Shown here one piece after another: positions 1-8,216 of a stretch of 64,000 nucleotides of DNA. The translations under genes and the position numbers were made by a program. This DNA is from Polaribacter sp. WD7 (GTDB lineage: Bacteria; Bacteroidota; Bacteroidia; Flavobacteriales; Flavobacteriaceae), in NCBI RefSeq assembly GCF_003335085.1, contig NZ_QPEJ01000017.1, forward strand, positions 186,001 through 250,000. The letters run 5' to 3'. The notes under the pieces are model-generated. The model saw only the letters and a program-made list of their open reading frames with translations, searched no databases and was not told the DNA's origin. Within the stretch, counting starts at the first letter, position 1, and every line of letters starts with the position of its first letter.

Positions 1-461
1 AAATTTTATTATAATTTTGGTCTTACCCATAATATATTATTGGTTTTTCATCATTTGTAATTACAGATTAATCTAAAAGAAAAGATGAGCGTGTAAGTTT
101 ATATAAAACAATGAATGCTAAAAGTAAGGCACTCTACTATATTCTTAAAAATCTATGTTTGTTGTACATTTTGATGAAGTTTTATCAGTTTTAGTAAATT
201 TTAGGATAGAAGCGAGTGAAATTAGTATCGAGAATAAAAACGTCAACTTCTAAAGTAGTTCTCGATACAATTTTATTATCAAAAAAATCACTCTAAATTA
301 CACTTTAACATTATTTTACATCATAATATGCAACAGGTAAATCTGTATTATATTCAATCAATAATATAAAAAACAATATAGTTTTGTGATTATATTTAGA
401 ACTGATGTGTAAGAATAAGTATATATTTACAACCAAGAAAAATATCAACTTAATAGATTAC
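1..461. other. Non-coding region upstream of bshA
   Basis: No convincing gene is present in this A/T-rich stretch. The longest small frame I noticed (111-194, 27 codons, forward) has no recognisable content. The middle holds a palindromic repeat copy, annotated separately. The last 100 bases are the likely promoter and leader of bshA, but I cannot pick out a clean TTG/TAnnTTTG pair. Confidence 0.5.
211..297 (-). repeat. Palindromic dispersed repeat, copy 1 (reverse orientation)
   Basis: A perfect 10-bp inverted repeat, GTATCGAGAA (225-234) and TTCTCGATAC (259-268), is nested inside an outer pair GAGTGA (214-219) and TCACTC (288-293). Its reverse complement matches the core of the elements at 11052-11151, 12768-12869, 33974-34073 and 60103-60221 (AGTGATTTT...TATCGAGAACTACTTTAGAA). 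The TGTCA ends seen in other copies are not clear here, so this copy looks eroded at its termini. Confidence 0.65.
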
Positions 462-1595
462 ATGAAAATAGGAATTGTTTGTTATCCTACTTTTGGAGGA
501 AGTGGAGTAGTAGCAACAGAATTAGGGATGGCATTGGCAGATAAAGGACACGAAGTTCATTTTATAACCTACAATCAACCTGTTCGTTTAGATTTTTTAT
601 CACATAAATTGCATTTTCATCAAGTAATTGTAGAGGAATATCCTCTTTTTCAATATCAACCATATGAATTAGCATTGTCTAGTAAAATGGTAGATGTTGT
701 AGAAAAACACAATTTAGAAGTTTTACACGTACATTATGCAATTCCTCATGCTTATGCTGCTTTTATGGCAAAACAAATGCTAAAGGAAAAAAAGATACCT
801 GTTAAGGTGGTAACCACGCTACATGGTACAGATATTACTTTAGTTGGTAGTCATCCAACATACAAAACCGCAGTAGAATTTAGTATTAATAATTCTGATG
901 TTGTTACAGCTGTTTCTAATAATTTAAAAGAAACCACAAACAGACTATTTACCATTAAAAATGATATTAAGGTCATTTATAACTTTATAGATTCTAAGAA
1001 ATACGATAAAATTCATAATCAAAAGTGCAATAGAATAGCTGTAGCACAACCTCATGAAAAAATATTAACACATATAAGTAATTTTAGACCTGTAAAAAGA
1101 GTTGAAGATGTTGTAGAAATATTTTACAGAGTTCAAAAAGAAATTCCGTCTAAGTTACTATTAATCGGGGAAGGACCTGAGAGGTTAAAAGCTGAAAAAT
1201 TAGTAGAAAAATATAAACTGTCTAACAAAGTTTTGTTTTTGGGTAATAGTTCTGAAGTTTCTAAAATATTATGTTATACAGATGTCTTTTTGCTGCCCTC
1301 ACAAACAGAGAGTTTTGGATTAGCAGCATTAGAGGCCATGGCCGCTAAGTCTGCGGTAATTTCTACCAATACTGGAGGTTTACCAGAGGTAAATATAAAC
1401 GGAGTTACTGGATATTTAAGTAATTTAGGAGATGTAGATGATATGGCAAAAAATGCAATATCTATTTTGAAAGATGATAGTACTTTGGCTTTATTTAAAG
1501 AAAATGCAAGGGAACATACAAAGCGATTTTCTATAGAAAATATTTTACCAGTTTATGAAGAAATTTATAAATCTTGTTACAAGACTAAAGTTTAA
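462..1595 (+). CDS. bshA: N-acetyl-alpha-D-glucosaminyl L-malate synthase BshA
   Basis: Glycosyltransferase family 4 enzyme of 377 residues that joins UDP-GlcNAc to L-malate, the first step of bacillithiol synthesis in the cytosol. The N-terminus MKIGIVCYPTFGGSGVVATE is the BshA signature, LHGTDITLVGS lies near residue 120, and the nucleotide-sugar E-x7-E motif appears as ESFGLAALEAM near residue 285. An in-frame start 57 bases upstream would add 19 residues unlike the family, so the ATG at 462 is chosen. It stands alone with a terminator directly behind it; the other bsh genes are not in the window, but a YtxJ protein is (37470). Confidence 0.93.
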   Translation: MKIGIVCYPTFGGSGVVATELGMALADKGHEVHFITYNQPVRLDFLSHKLHFHQVIVEEYPLFQYQPYELALSSKMVDVVEKHNLEVLHVHYAIPHAYAAFMAKQMLKEKKIPVKVVTTLHGTDITLVGSHPTYKTAVEFSINNSDVVTAVSNNLKETTNRLFTIKNDIKVIYNFIDSKKYDKIHNQKCNRIAVAQPHEKILTHISNFRPVKRVEDVVEIFYRVQKEIPSKLLLIGEGPERLKAEKLVEKYKLSNKVLFLGNSSEVSKILCYTDVFLLPSQTESFGLAALEAMAAKSAVISTNTGGLPEVNINGVTGYLSNLGDVDDMAKNAISILKDDSTLALFKENAREHTKRFSIENILPVYEEIYKSCYKTKV

Positions 1596-1598
1596 ATC

Positions 1599-1630
1599 AA
1601 AAAAGCTCAAACATATGTTTGAGCTTTTTT
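1599..1630. terminator. Bidirectional terminator between bshA and DUF937 gene
   Basis: A perfect palindrome, AAAAAAGCTCAAACAT followed by its reverse complement, gives a GCTCAAACAT stem flanked by A- and T-tracts. It sits between two convergent genes and can stop transcription from both sides. Confidence 0.85.
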
Positions 1631-1645
1631 GATTTTCTTAAAGGT

Positions 1646-2284
1646 TTATTTTCCAAATAAACCTCCAAGCATTCCGCCAATACCACCAGATTCTTTTTTA
1701 TTACCCCCTAAAAACATACCTGCTACATCATCAATTACACTTCCGTCACCATCTGCATCTAAAATTTGTTCTAAAAAGTTTTGCTCGTTATTAGCATTGT
1801 TTCCGCCTAAAAGTCCACCTAAAAGTCCTGAAATATCAGAAGAACTACTTACATTTTGCTCACGTTTTTGTTTTCCTAATACGCCCATTAAAATTGGAGC
1901 AGCAACTTTTAGGATATTACCTACAGCTCCTGCGTCTAAACCAGATTTTTGCCCAATTACTTGTTGTACACCTTGTTGTTTGCTTCCTAAAACATGACTC
2001 AAAATTTTGCTACCATCATTTACAACATCATCATTAACGCCACCATTAAATAAATTTCCAAGATTGTCTAAAATGCTACCATCATGCTTTTTATCTAATG
2101 CTCCAATCAATCCTTGTGCACCTTCAGGTGTAGCTGCATTTCTTTGCATAGCTTTCATTAAAACAGGTAAAGCCATTGTTAAAGCACTGCTAGTTTTACT
2201 AGAATCGTTACCAGTAGAACCTGCAACACCAGATATAATTTGTTTTCCTAAGTCACTATTTAATAAGTCTAAAATTCCTGCCAT
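1646..2284 (-). CDS. DUF937 domain-containing protein
   Basis: Protein of 212 residues matching the DUF937 family, whose function is not established. It starts MAGILDLLNSDLGKQIISGV, then shows repeated helical Gly/Leu-rich segments (ALTMALPVLMKAMQRNA; VLGSKQQGVQQVIGQKSGLD; VLGKQKREQ) and ends in a very Gly-rich tail with GGLLGGNN and GGMLGGLFGK. A DADGDGSVIDDVAGM segment near residue 180 resembles a short acidic repeat. No signal peptide or clear membrane span. Single gene, divergent from the symporter downstream of it on the map. Confidence 0.85.
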   Translation of the reverse strand: MAGILDLLNSDLGKQIISGVAGSTGNDSSKTSSALTMALPVLMKAMQRNAATPEGAQGLIGALDKKHDGSILDNLGNLFNGGVNDDVVNDGSKILSHVLGSKQQGVQQVIGQKSGLDAGAVGNILKVAAPILMGVLGKQKREQNVSSSSDISGLLGGLLGGNNANNEQNFLEQILDADGDGSVIDDVAGMFLGGNKKESGGIGGMLGGLFGK

Positions 2285-2405
2285 TTTATGTTTTTAATAA
2301 TTAATATTTAGTTTTTCTAAAAATATGACACAATATACAAATAAAGTCACATTACTCTTTGAGATTTTTTTATCTTTAAATTTCTTAAATAAATTTAAAT
2401 AATTA

Positions 2406-3731
2406 ATGAAAAAAATAGCATTACACTGGAAGATTTTAATAGGAATGATACTTGGAATAATTTTTGGATTTATCATGAACTCTATTGATGGTGGTAAAGG
2501 ATTTGTTACAGACTGGGTAAAACCATTTGGAACCATATTTATTAATCTTTTAAAATTAATTGCTGTTCCGTTAATATTAGCTTCTCTAATTAAGGGAATT
2601 TCAGATTTAAAAGATATTTCTAAGATTAAATCTATGGGGTTCAGAACAATTTCTATTTATATTTTTACTACTGTAATAGCCGTAATTATTGGTTTAGGTA
2701 TTGTTAATGTTGTAAAACCAGGTGAGGGTATGCCTACAGATACAATAGAGAAAATTAAGGAAAAGTATTCCACTTCTAGTGGTGTTTCAGATAAGTTAGC
2801 AAAAGCCTCTATGCAAAAAGATGCGGGTCCTTTACAGGCTCTTGTAGATATTTTTCCTAGTAATATATTCAAATCTTTTGCAGATGCTAGCATGTTACAA
2901 ATCATATTTTTTGCTCTTTTTGTAGGAATTTGTTTGTTATTAATTTCTGAAGAAAAAGCAAAACCATTAACTAGTTTCTTTGATTCTCTTAATGAAGTTG
3001 TCATGAAAATGGTAGACTTAATTATGTTGTTTGCTCCTTATGCTGTTTTTGCTTTATTAGCAAATGTAATTATTGCTTTTGATGATACTGAAATACTCTT
3101 AAAATTATTGGCATATGCATTATGTGTTGTTGCAGGTTTGATAACAATGATTATTTTTTACTTAGTGCTAGTTAGTGTTTATACTAAGAAATCTCCCATT
3201 TGGTTTTTAAAACAAATTAGTCCAGCTCAACTATTAGCTTTTTCAACAAGTTCTAGTGCAGCTACATTACCAGTAACTATGGAGCGTGTGGAAGAACATC
3301 TAGGAGTAGATAAAGAAGTTTCAGGTTTTGTATTGCCTGTTGGAGCTACTGTAAACATGGACGGAACAAGTTTATATCAAGGCATTGCAGCTGTTTTTAT
3401 TATGCAAGTCTTATGGCCAGAGGGCTTAACGTTTACCAATCAATTGGTAATTATAGGAACCTCTGTTATGGCTTCAATAGGTAGTGCTGCTGTACCAAGT
3501 GCTGGTATTGTAATGTTGGTTATAGTTTTAGAAACTATCGGTTTTCCGTCAGAATTATTACCTATAGGTATTGCTTTAATTTTTGCGGTTGATAGACCTC
3601 TAGATATGTGTAGAACAACAGTAAATGTAACAGGAGATGCTACAGTTTCTATGATTGTTGCTAAATCTTTAGGTAAACTTCATGATCCTAAACCAAAAAA
3701 TTGGGACGATAATTATGACAAAGTAAAATAA
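2406..3731 (+). CDS. Dicarboxylate/amino acid:cation symporter (DAACS, SDF family)
   Basis: Inner-membrane sodium- or proton-coupled symporter of 441 residues, the usual length for the GltP/GltT/DctA family. The serine-rich re-entrant loop STSSSAATLPVTM lies near residue 280, NMDGTSLYQ near 317, and the substrate-binding segment DMCRTTVNVTGD near 400. The Arg in that last motif is at the place of the arginine that contacts the side-chain carboxylate of aspartate in archaeal GltPh, so an acidic substrate (glutamate, aspartate or C4-dicarboxylate) is likely. The exact substrate cannot be read from sequence. Monocistronic by position. Confidence 0.9.
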   Translation: MKKIALHWKILIGMILGIIFGFIMNSIDGGKGFVTDWVKPFGTIFINLLKLIAVPLILASLIKGISDLKDISKIKSMGFRTISIYIFTTVIAVIIGLGIVNVVKPGEGMPTDTIEKIKEKYSTSSGVSDKLAKASMQKDAGPLQALVDIFPSNIFKSFADASMLQIIFFALFVGICLLLISEEKAKPLTSFFDSLNEVVMKMVDLIMLFAPYAVFALLANVIIAFDDTEILLKLLAYALCVVAGLITMIIFYLVLVSVYTKKSPIWFLKQISPAQLLAFSTSSSAATLPVTMERVEEHLGVDKEVSGFVLPVGATVNMDGTSLYQGIAAVFIMQVLWPEGLTFTNQLVIIGTSVMASIGSAAVPSAGIVMLVIVLETIGFPSELLPIGIALIFAVDRPLDMCRTTVNVTGDATVSMIVAKSLGKLHDPKPKNWDDNYDKVK

Positions 3732-4117
3732 TTTAAAAATATAGGCAATTATGAATATTTTTTTTTTGATGCATCCTTGGTAAAGTATTAAAAATCTAGA
3801 AAAAGATACATCATTAACCTTAATTCACGAATGTGTAAAAAGAGTTCATGGTTTACCCATTTGCTAATCTTCTAATTTAACCATTAGAAATAGTGTTACC
3901 AATGCTTTTTGTACAATTTTAAATAAATTAGACAAAACACTAAGTAGTATAAGAATATTTTATAAAAGACTATAACAAGATGAGAAATGTTACCTCTTGT
4001 TGGTTTTGATATTATTTTATGCGTGCAGAACCATCTTTAGACCCTTTAAAGTTAAACTTTTTAGATTCTGTAAAAGAGAATTTCTTTTTTTAATGGTTTA
4101 TCTATTCAAAATTTATA
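3732..4117 (+). other. Gap with possible decayed coding sequence
   Basis: The frame that includes base 3805 is open for about 100 codons apart from two stop codons, reading for example SLTLIHECVKRVHGLPIC and later LLLVLILFYACRTIFRPF, and runs into the start of the next gene. This may be a dead gene or chance; I recognise no family. A 24-codon frame at 4019-4093 in another phase is probably accidental. No terminator or clear promoter was found. Confidence 0.25.
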
Positions 4118-4957
4118 ATGAAGATAAAAATTGACACACCTTTAGTTACTGTAGATTGGTTAAAACATCATTTTAATTATGAGAATTTAATTGTTCTAGA
4201 CTGCACTATACCTAAAGTTACATCAAAACTTAAAAGTACTTCAGATATGCAAATTTTAGGTGCTGTTTACTTTGATATAAAAAACACGTTCTCAGACCAA
4301 AACGCAAATTTTCCCAATACGGTTTTAAATCCTAAAGAGTTTGAAAAGAAAGCCCAAGAATTAGGAATCAATAATGATAGTATTGTTGTTTGTTATGACA
4401 ATTTAGGCGTGTATTCTAGTCCAAGAGTTTGGTGGAATTTCAAATTGATGGGTTTTGATAATGTTGCTGTTTTAAATGGTGGTTTTCCAAAATGGAAAAC
4501 CAAAAATTATCCTACAGAGCCAAAACAACAACATAAATTAACAAAAGGAAATTTTGTAGTAAAGTATAGCCCCACAAAGATAAAATACACAGACAATGTT
4601 TTGTCTCAACTCAAAGATAATCATATTATTATTGCTGATGCTAGGTCTAAAGGTCGCTTTTACGGCACTGAGCCAGAACCTAGAGTTGATGTAAAAAGTG
4701 GTCATATTCCTAATTCTAAAAGTTTTCCGTATACTTCTGTTCTAAAAGAAGGGGTTTTAAAACCTAAAGAGGAATTAAAATTGATGTTTCAAAAGATAAA
4801 TCCTGATTACAAAGAATTTATTTTTACTTGTGGTACAGGAATTACAGCGTCAATTTTAGCGTTAGCAGCAGAGTTATCAGAATTTAAAAAATATGCAGTT
4901 TATGATGGTTCTTGGACAGAGTGGGGAAGTTCAAAAAATGTACCCATAGAAATCTAA
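4118..4957 (+). CDS. Two-domain sulfurtransferase (rhodanese / 3-mercaptopyruvate type)
   Basis: Protein of 279 residues with two rhodanese domains, the standard layout: an inactive N-terminal domain (about 8-125, with VWWNFKLMGFDNVAVLNGGFPKW as its end) and a catalytic C-terminal domain (about 155-275). The active-site loop is CGTGITAS with Cys near residue 238. CG[ST]G[VI]TA is typical of 3-mercaptopyruvate sulfurtransferases, whereas thiosulfate-specific enzymes carry CRxG[VI]TA, so mercaptopyruvate is the better guess (SseA-like). GHIPNS precedes the loop as expected. Followed 12 bases later by the next gene, so the two are probably co-transcribed. Confidence 0.88.
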   Translation: MKIKIDTPLVTVDWLKHHFNYENLIVLDCTIPKVTSKLKSTSDMQILGAVYFDIKNTFSDQNANFPNTVLNPKEFEKKAQELGINNDSIVVCYDNLGVYSSPRVWWNFKLMGFDNVAVLNGGFPKWKTKNYPTEPKQQHKLTKGNFVVKYSPTKIKYTDNVLSQLKDNHIIIADARSKGRFYGTEPEPRVDVKSGHIPNSKSFPYTSVLKEGVLKPKEELKLMFQKINPDYKEFIFTCGTGITASILALAAELSEFKKYAVYDGSWTEWGSSKNVPIEI

Positions 4958-4969
4958 AATAATTTACAA

Positions 4970-5296
4970 ATGAATAATAATTGGAAAAAAGAAGAATTTT
5001 TAGCATACTTGCTTTTATATGCTTCACATTGTAATTTTTTTGAATCTAAAGAGGAAGAAAAATACATTTTATCAGTAGTAAATCAAGAAACATATTTAAA
5101 AATTCATAATGAAGTAGTGGCAGATTCTGATGAAGATAGCTTAACTAAAATTCAGGACTATATTTCACATTACTACTTGAGTCAGCCAGATAGAGACGGT
5201 TTAATAAGAGAAATTAAAAAGGTCTTTTTTGCTGATGGATATGTAGACAATATGGAGAAAAAAGTGTTTAAAATTTTACAAAAAATAATAGGATAA
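4970..5296 (+). CDS. Small helical protein, possibly TerB-like fold
   Basis: Protein of 108 residues without signal or membrane span, predicted all-helical. The C-terminal segment FFADGYVDNMEKKVFKILQKI resembles the repeat seen in TerB/DjlA-N-like proteins (an acidic, metal-binding-like DGxVDxxE helix pair), but the protein is short and I do not claim the family firmly. It follows the sulfurtransferase by 12 bases and is probably in the same transcript. Function unknown. Confidence 0.7.
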   Translation: MNNNWKKEEFLAYLLLYASHCNFFESKEEEKYILSVVNQETYLKIHNEVVADSDEDSLTKIQDYISHYYLSQPDRDGLIREIKKVFFADGYVDNMEKKVFKILQKIIG

Positions 5297-5333
5297 TATG
5301 TAATGTTTTTCTAAAAAAAATATTTTCAATAAC

Positions 5334-5609
5334 ATTAAAAACAAACACGTTTTGAAGCTGTTTCTCAAGATTATTCTTTTACAACCCAAACAATACCACT
5401 TCCACGTCAAAAATATTTACAATTATTATGCAGCAGGTACAGATTTAGGTATACCGTTAACTGGTAAAGTTTCTCTAGAATTTTTGAATGAGATAGAATA
5501 TATGATTAATCATAAATATGTGATTACACCAAAACATATTACAGATTCTTATTTAGAAAATAAAAACACTAGTAAAACTGTAAATTTTATTTTACATAAT
5601 TTAAAATAA
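5334..5609 (+). pseudogene. Frameshifted C-terminal remnant of an unrecognised gene
   Basis: A frame open from about 5334 reads RFEAVSQDYSFTTQTIPLPR and continues to about base 5425; from there the next frame takes over with YYAAGTDLGIPLTGKVSLEF and runs on to the stop at 5607-5609. Each half looks like real protein, and they fit together as one polypeptide if a single base is shifted near the run CAATTATTATG. The second frame can be opened with a TTG at 5352 (85 residues), which is a less natural reading. No start or upstream domain is present, so this looks like the tail of a lost gene. I do not recognise the parent family. Confidence 0.45.
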
Positions 5610-5700
5610 TTATCAACTTAAAATGAGGAGTACTTAAATTTCAAACAAAACTTAAAAATTTGATAAAATTTTACGTTGTTGTTTTTTTTATGTGTATCAT

Positions 5701-5732
5701 TTGGTTTTTAACCAATAAATTATAGATATTTG
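5701..5732 (+). promoter_or_regulatory. Candidate his operon promoter
   Basis: TTG at 5701-5703 and GATATTTG at 5725-5732, spaced 21 bases, match the Bacteroidota TTG/TAnnTTTG promoter in all but one position. Transcription would start a few bases before the leader peptide at 5750, which is what attenuation needs. Confidence 0.5.
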
Positions 5733-5749
5733 CATTATAATAATAAGAC

Positions 5750-5803
5750 ATGACTTTTATTCATAACCATCATCATTTTTTCAATTGCTCTCAAGCGATT
5801 TAA
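5750..5803 (+). CDS. his operon leader peptide
   Basis: A 17-codon open frame reads MTFIHNHHHFFNCSQAI and stops with TAA. Four of the 17 residues are His, three consecutive. It lies after the candidate promoter and 30 bases before a strong G/C-rich hairpin, upstream of hisG. This is the classic architecture of histidine operon attenuation: shortage of charged tRNA-His would stall a ribosome on the His codons and alter folding of the RNA behind it. The peptide itself has no expected function. Too short for standard gene callers. Confidence 0.85.
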   Translation: MTFIHNHHHFFNCSQAI

Positions 5804-5833
5804 AAATGTATTGAATAAAATCAAGATATTTAT

Positions 5834-5870
5834 AAACCCGTTTGAGCGAATCGAACGGGTTTTCTATTTC
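5834..5870 (+). terminator. his attenuator terminator hairpin
   Basis: AAACCCGTTTGA (5834-5845) pairs with the segment ending TCGAACGGGTTT (5851-5862), allowing one G-U pair, with a GCGAA loop, and is followed by TTTCTATTT. It is 83 bases before hisG and 30 bases after the leader stop. A competing pairing of CGATTT (5796-5801) at the end of the leader with GAATCG (5848-5853) in the hairpin is possible but short, so the antiterminator is only a suggestion. Confidence 0.8.
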
Positions 5871-5952
5871 TAATTATTCATAGGTAACCTTTAAAAATCA
5901 AGATAAAAACAAGGTTTGTTAATATAAGCTTTACGTTTTAAAAAAATAAAAA

Positions 5953-6810
5953 ATGAGTAACTTAAGAATTGCAGTACAAAAATCAGGAAGATTGAATGAA
6001 GATTCTATGAGAATCTTAAAAGATATTGGTATTTCTATAGATAATGGTAAAGATCAATTAAAAGCAGCAGCTAGAGATTTTCCTGTAGAAGTATTTTATT
6101 TAAGAAATGGAGATATTCCTCAGTATTTAAAAGACGGAGTAGTAGATGCAGCTATTATTGGCGAAAATGTTTTGATAGAAAAAGGGGACGATATTCAATT
6201 TGTAGAACGTTTAGGTTTTTCTAAATGCAAAGTATCTATAGCCGTACCAAAAGAATCTGATGCCAATTCTTTAAAAGACTTAAACGGAAAGAGAATTGCA
6301 ACTTCATACCCTGAAACTGTCAAAAAGTTTTTAAAACAACAAAATGTAAGTGCTCAATTACATAAAATTAATGGTTCTGTAGAAATTGCACCAAATATAG
6401 GTTTAGCAGACGGAATTTGTGATATTGTTTCTAGCGGAAGTACCTTGTTTAAAAATGGTTTAAAAGAAATTGAAGTGCTTTTAAAATCAGAAGCAGTTTT
6501 AGCGGTTTCTCCTCAAATATCAGAAGATAGAAAAGCTATTTTAGAAAAGATTCAATTTAGAATTCAATCTGTGTTAAAAGGAAGACAATCCAAATACATA
6601 TTATTAAATGCACCCAACACAAAATTAGATAACATTCTAAAATTGTTGCCAGGTATGAGAAGTCCAACAGTATTGCCTTTAGCAGAGGAAGGTTGGAGTT
6701 CTGTACATACAGTAATTAGTAAAAATGAATTCTGGGAAATTATTGACGAATTAAAAGCTAATGGAGCAGAAGGTATTTTAGTTTGTCCAATAGAAAAAAT
6801 GGTAGTGTAG
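5953..6810 (+). CDS. hisG: ATP phosphoribosyltransferase HisG (long form)
   Basis: First enzyme of histidine synthesis: condenses ATP with PRPP. At 285 residues it is the long form, with the periplasmic-binding-like catalytic halves (start LRIAVQKSGRLNEDS; PRPP-binding DIVSSGSTLFKNGL near 155-170) plus a C-terminal ACT-like regulatory domain (about 215-285, MRSPTVLPLAEEGWSSVHTV) that gives feedback inhibition by histidine in the family. No HisZ partner is needed or seen. First structural gene after the leader and attenuator, so controlled both by transcription and probably by end product. Confidence 0.96.
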   Translation: MSNLRIAVQKSGRLNEDSMRILKDIGISIDNGKDQLKAAARDFPVEVFYLRNGDIPQYLKDGVVDAAIIGENVLIEKGDDIQFVERLGFSKCKVSIAVPKESDANSLKDLNGKRIATSYPETVKKFLKQQNVSAQLHKINGSVEIAPNIGLADGICDIVSSGSTLFKNGLKEIEVLLKSEAVLAVSPQISEDRKAILEKIQFRIQSVLKGRQSKYILLNAPNTKLDNILKLLPGMRSPTVLPLAEEGWSSVHTVISKNEFWEIIDELKANGAEGILVCPIEKMVV

Positions 6811-6894
6811 TTTATCTAACTTGTAAAAAGCAAAATATCACTCGTAACCTAATACATATTTTGGTTGAATTGAATGATATAAAGAAAAGAAATT

Positions 6895-8175
6895 ATGAAA
6901 TTTATTAATAACCCATCTAAAGAGTTATGGTCTAAAATTTTAGAAAGACCAACAAAAACAGTTGATGATATTGAAAAAACGGTTACTCAAATTTTTGAAG
7001 AAGTTCAAAAAAATGGAGATAGTGCTGTAAATAAATACACGCAACAGTTTGATGGAGTTTCTCTAAAAAATAATATTGTTTCTACCGCAGAAATTAATGC
7101 GGCTATAGAGCTTGTTCCTCAAGATTTAAAAGAAGCCATTCAGCTTGCAAAAAATAATATCACCGCGTTTCATAAAGCTCAAAAAACAGAAAAAGTTTAT
7201 GTAGAAACAGCTAACGGTGTAGCATGTTGGCAAGAAAAAAGACCAATTCAAAAAGTAGGGTTATATGTTCCTGGAGGAACAGCTCCTTTACTCTCCACTG
7301 TTTTAATGCTAGCAGTACCTGCACAGATAGCAGGTTGTAAAGAAGTTGTTTTATGTTCACCTCCAGATAAAAGCGGAGTAATAAATCCTGCAATTTTATA
7401 CACAGCTAATTTGTGTGGTGTAACCAAGATAATTAAAGTAGGAGGCATTCAAGCCATTGCTGGTTTTACCTTTGGAACAAAAAATATACCTCAGGTTTAT
7501 AAGATTTTTGGACCAGGAAATCAGTTTGTTACCGTTGCAAAACAATTGGCAACAAAATACGGAGTTGCTATAGATATGCCTGCAGGCCCTAGTGAATTAC
7601 TAGTGGTTGCAGATGACGCCGCAAATGCAAGTTTTGTAGCAGCAGATTTATTAAGTCAGGCAGAACATGGGGTAGACAGTCAGGTTATTTTAGTATCAAC
7701 ATCAAAAAAATTGATAACTGAAGTAGCTGATGAAATTGAAAAACAAATTAAAGCATTACCAAGAGTAGAAATAGCTAAAAAAGCGATTGAGAATTCTAAA
7801 TCTATTCTAGTTGAAAATAATGAGATTGCTTTAGATTTAATAAACCAATATGGACCAGAGCATTTTATTGTAAATACTACAAATAACAATTTCTTTGTAG
7901 ACAATATAGAAAACGCAGGATCTGTTTTTATTGGAAATTATACTCCCGAAAGTGCTGGAGATTATGCATCAGGAACCAATCATACATTACCTACCAATGG
8001 TTTTAGTAAAGCCTATTCTGGTGTAAATTTAGATAGTTTTTTAAAGAGTATTACTTTTCAAGAAATCAATAAAGAAGGTATAAGTAGTATTGGTAAAGCT
8101 ATAGAACTAATGGCAGTAGCAGAAGGCTTGCAAGCACATAAAAATGCAGTAACCTTACGTTTAAAAGAGTTGTAA
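6895..8175 (+). CDS. hisD: Histidinol dehydrogenase HisD
   Basis: Zinc enzyme of 426 residues that oxidises L-histidinol to L-histidine with two NAD+, the last two steps of the pathway. Visible landmarks are the NAD-site segment YVPGGTAPLLSTVLMLAVPA near 125, GPGNQFVTVAKQ near 205, the signature DMPAGPSELLVVAD near 227, LLSQAEHG with zinc ligands near 255, and the catalytic GPEH near 320. Length is normal. It lies 84 bases after hisG in the same operon, in the usual Bacteroidota order. Confidence 0.96.
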   Translation: MKFINNPSKELWSKILERPTKTVDDIEKTVTQIFEEVQKNGDSAVNKYTQQFDGVSLKNNIVSTAEINAAIELVPQDLKEAIQLAKNNITAFHKAQKTEKVYVETANGVACWQEKRPIQKVGLYVPGGTAPLLSTVLMLAVPAQIAGCKEVVLCSPPDKSGVINPAILYTANLCGVTKIIKVGGIQAIAGFTFGTKNIPQVYKIFGPGNQFVTVAKQLATKYGVAIDMPAGPSELLVVADDAANASFVAADLLSQAEHGVDSQVILVSTSKKLITEVADEIEKQIKALPRVEIAKKAIENSKSILVENNEIALDLINQYGPEHFIVNTTNNNFFVDNIENAGSVFIGNYTPESAGDYASGTNHTLPTNGFSKAYSGVNLDSFLKSITFQEINKEGISSIGKAIELMAVAEGLQAHKNAVTLRLKEL

Positions 8176-8216
8176 TAAAATATAATTAAAAGCCTATTTT
8201 TAGAGTCCTTAAAAGT

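Noticed and set aside
1629..2297. Forward open frames antisense to the DUF937 gene (122 and 96 codons)
   Set aside because: Pro/Ser-rich shadow translations of the Gly-rich DUF937 gene; no start context and no family.
4019..4093. 24-codon frame before the sulfurtransferase
   Set aside because: Short, ends in a run of Phe from a T-tract, no support from context.
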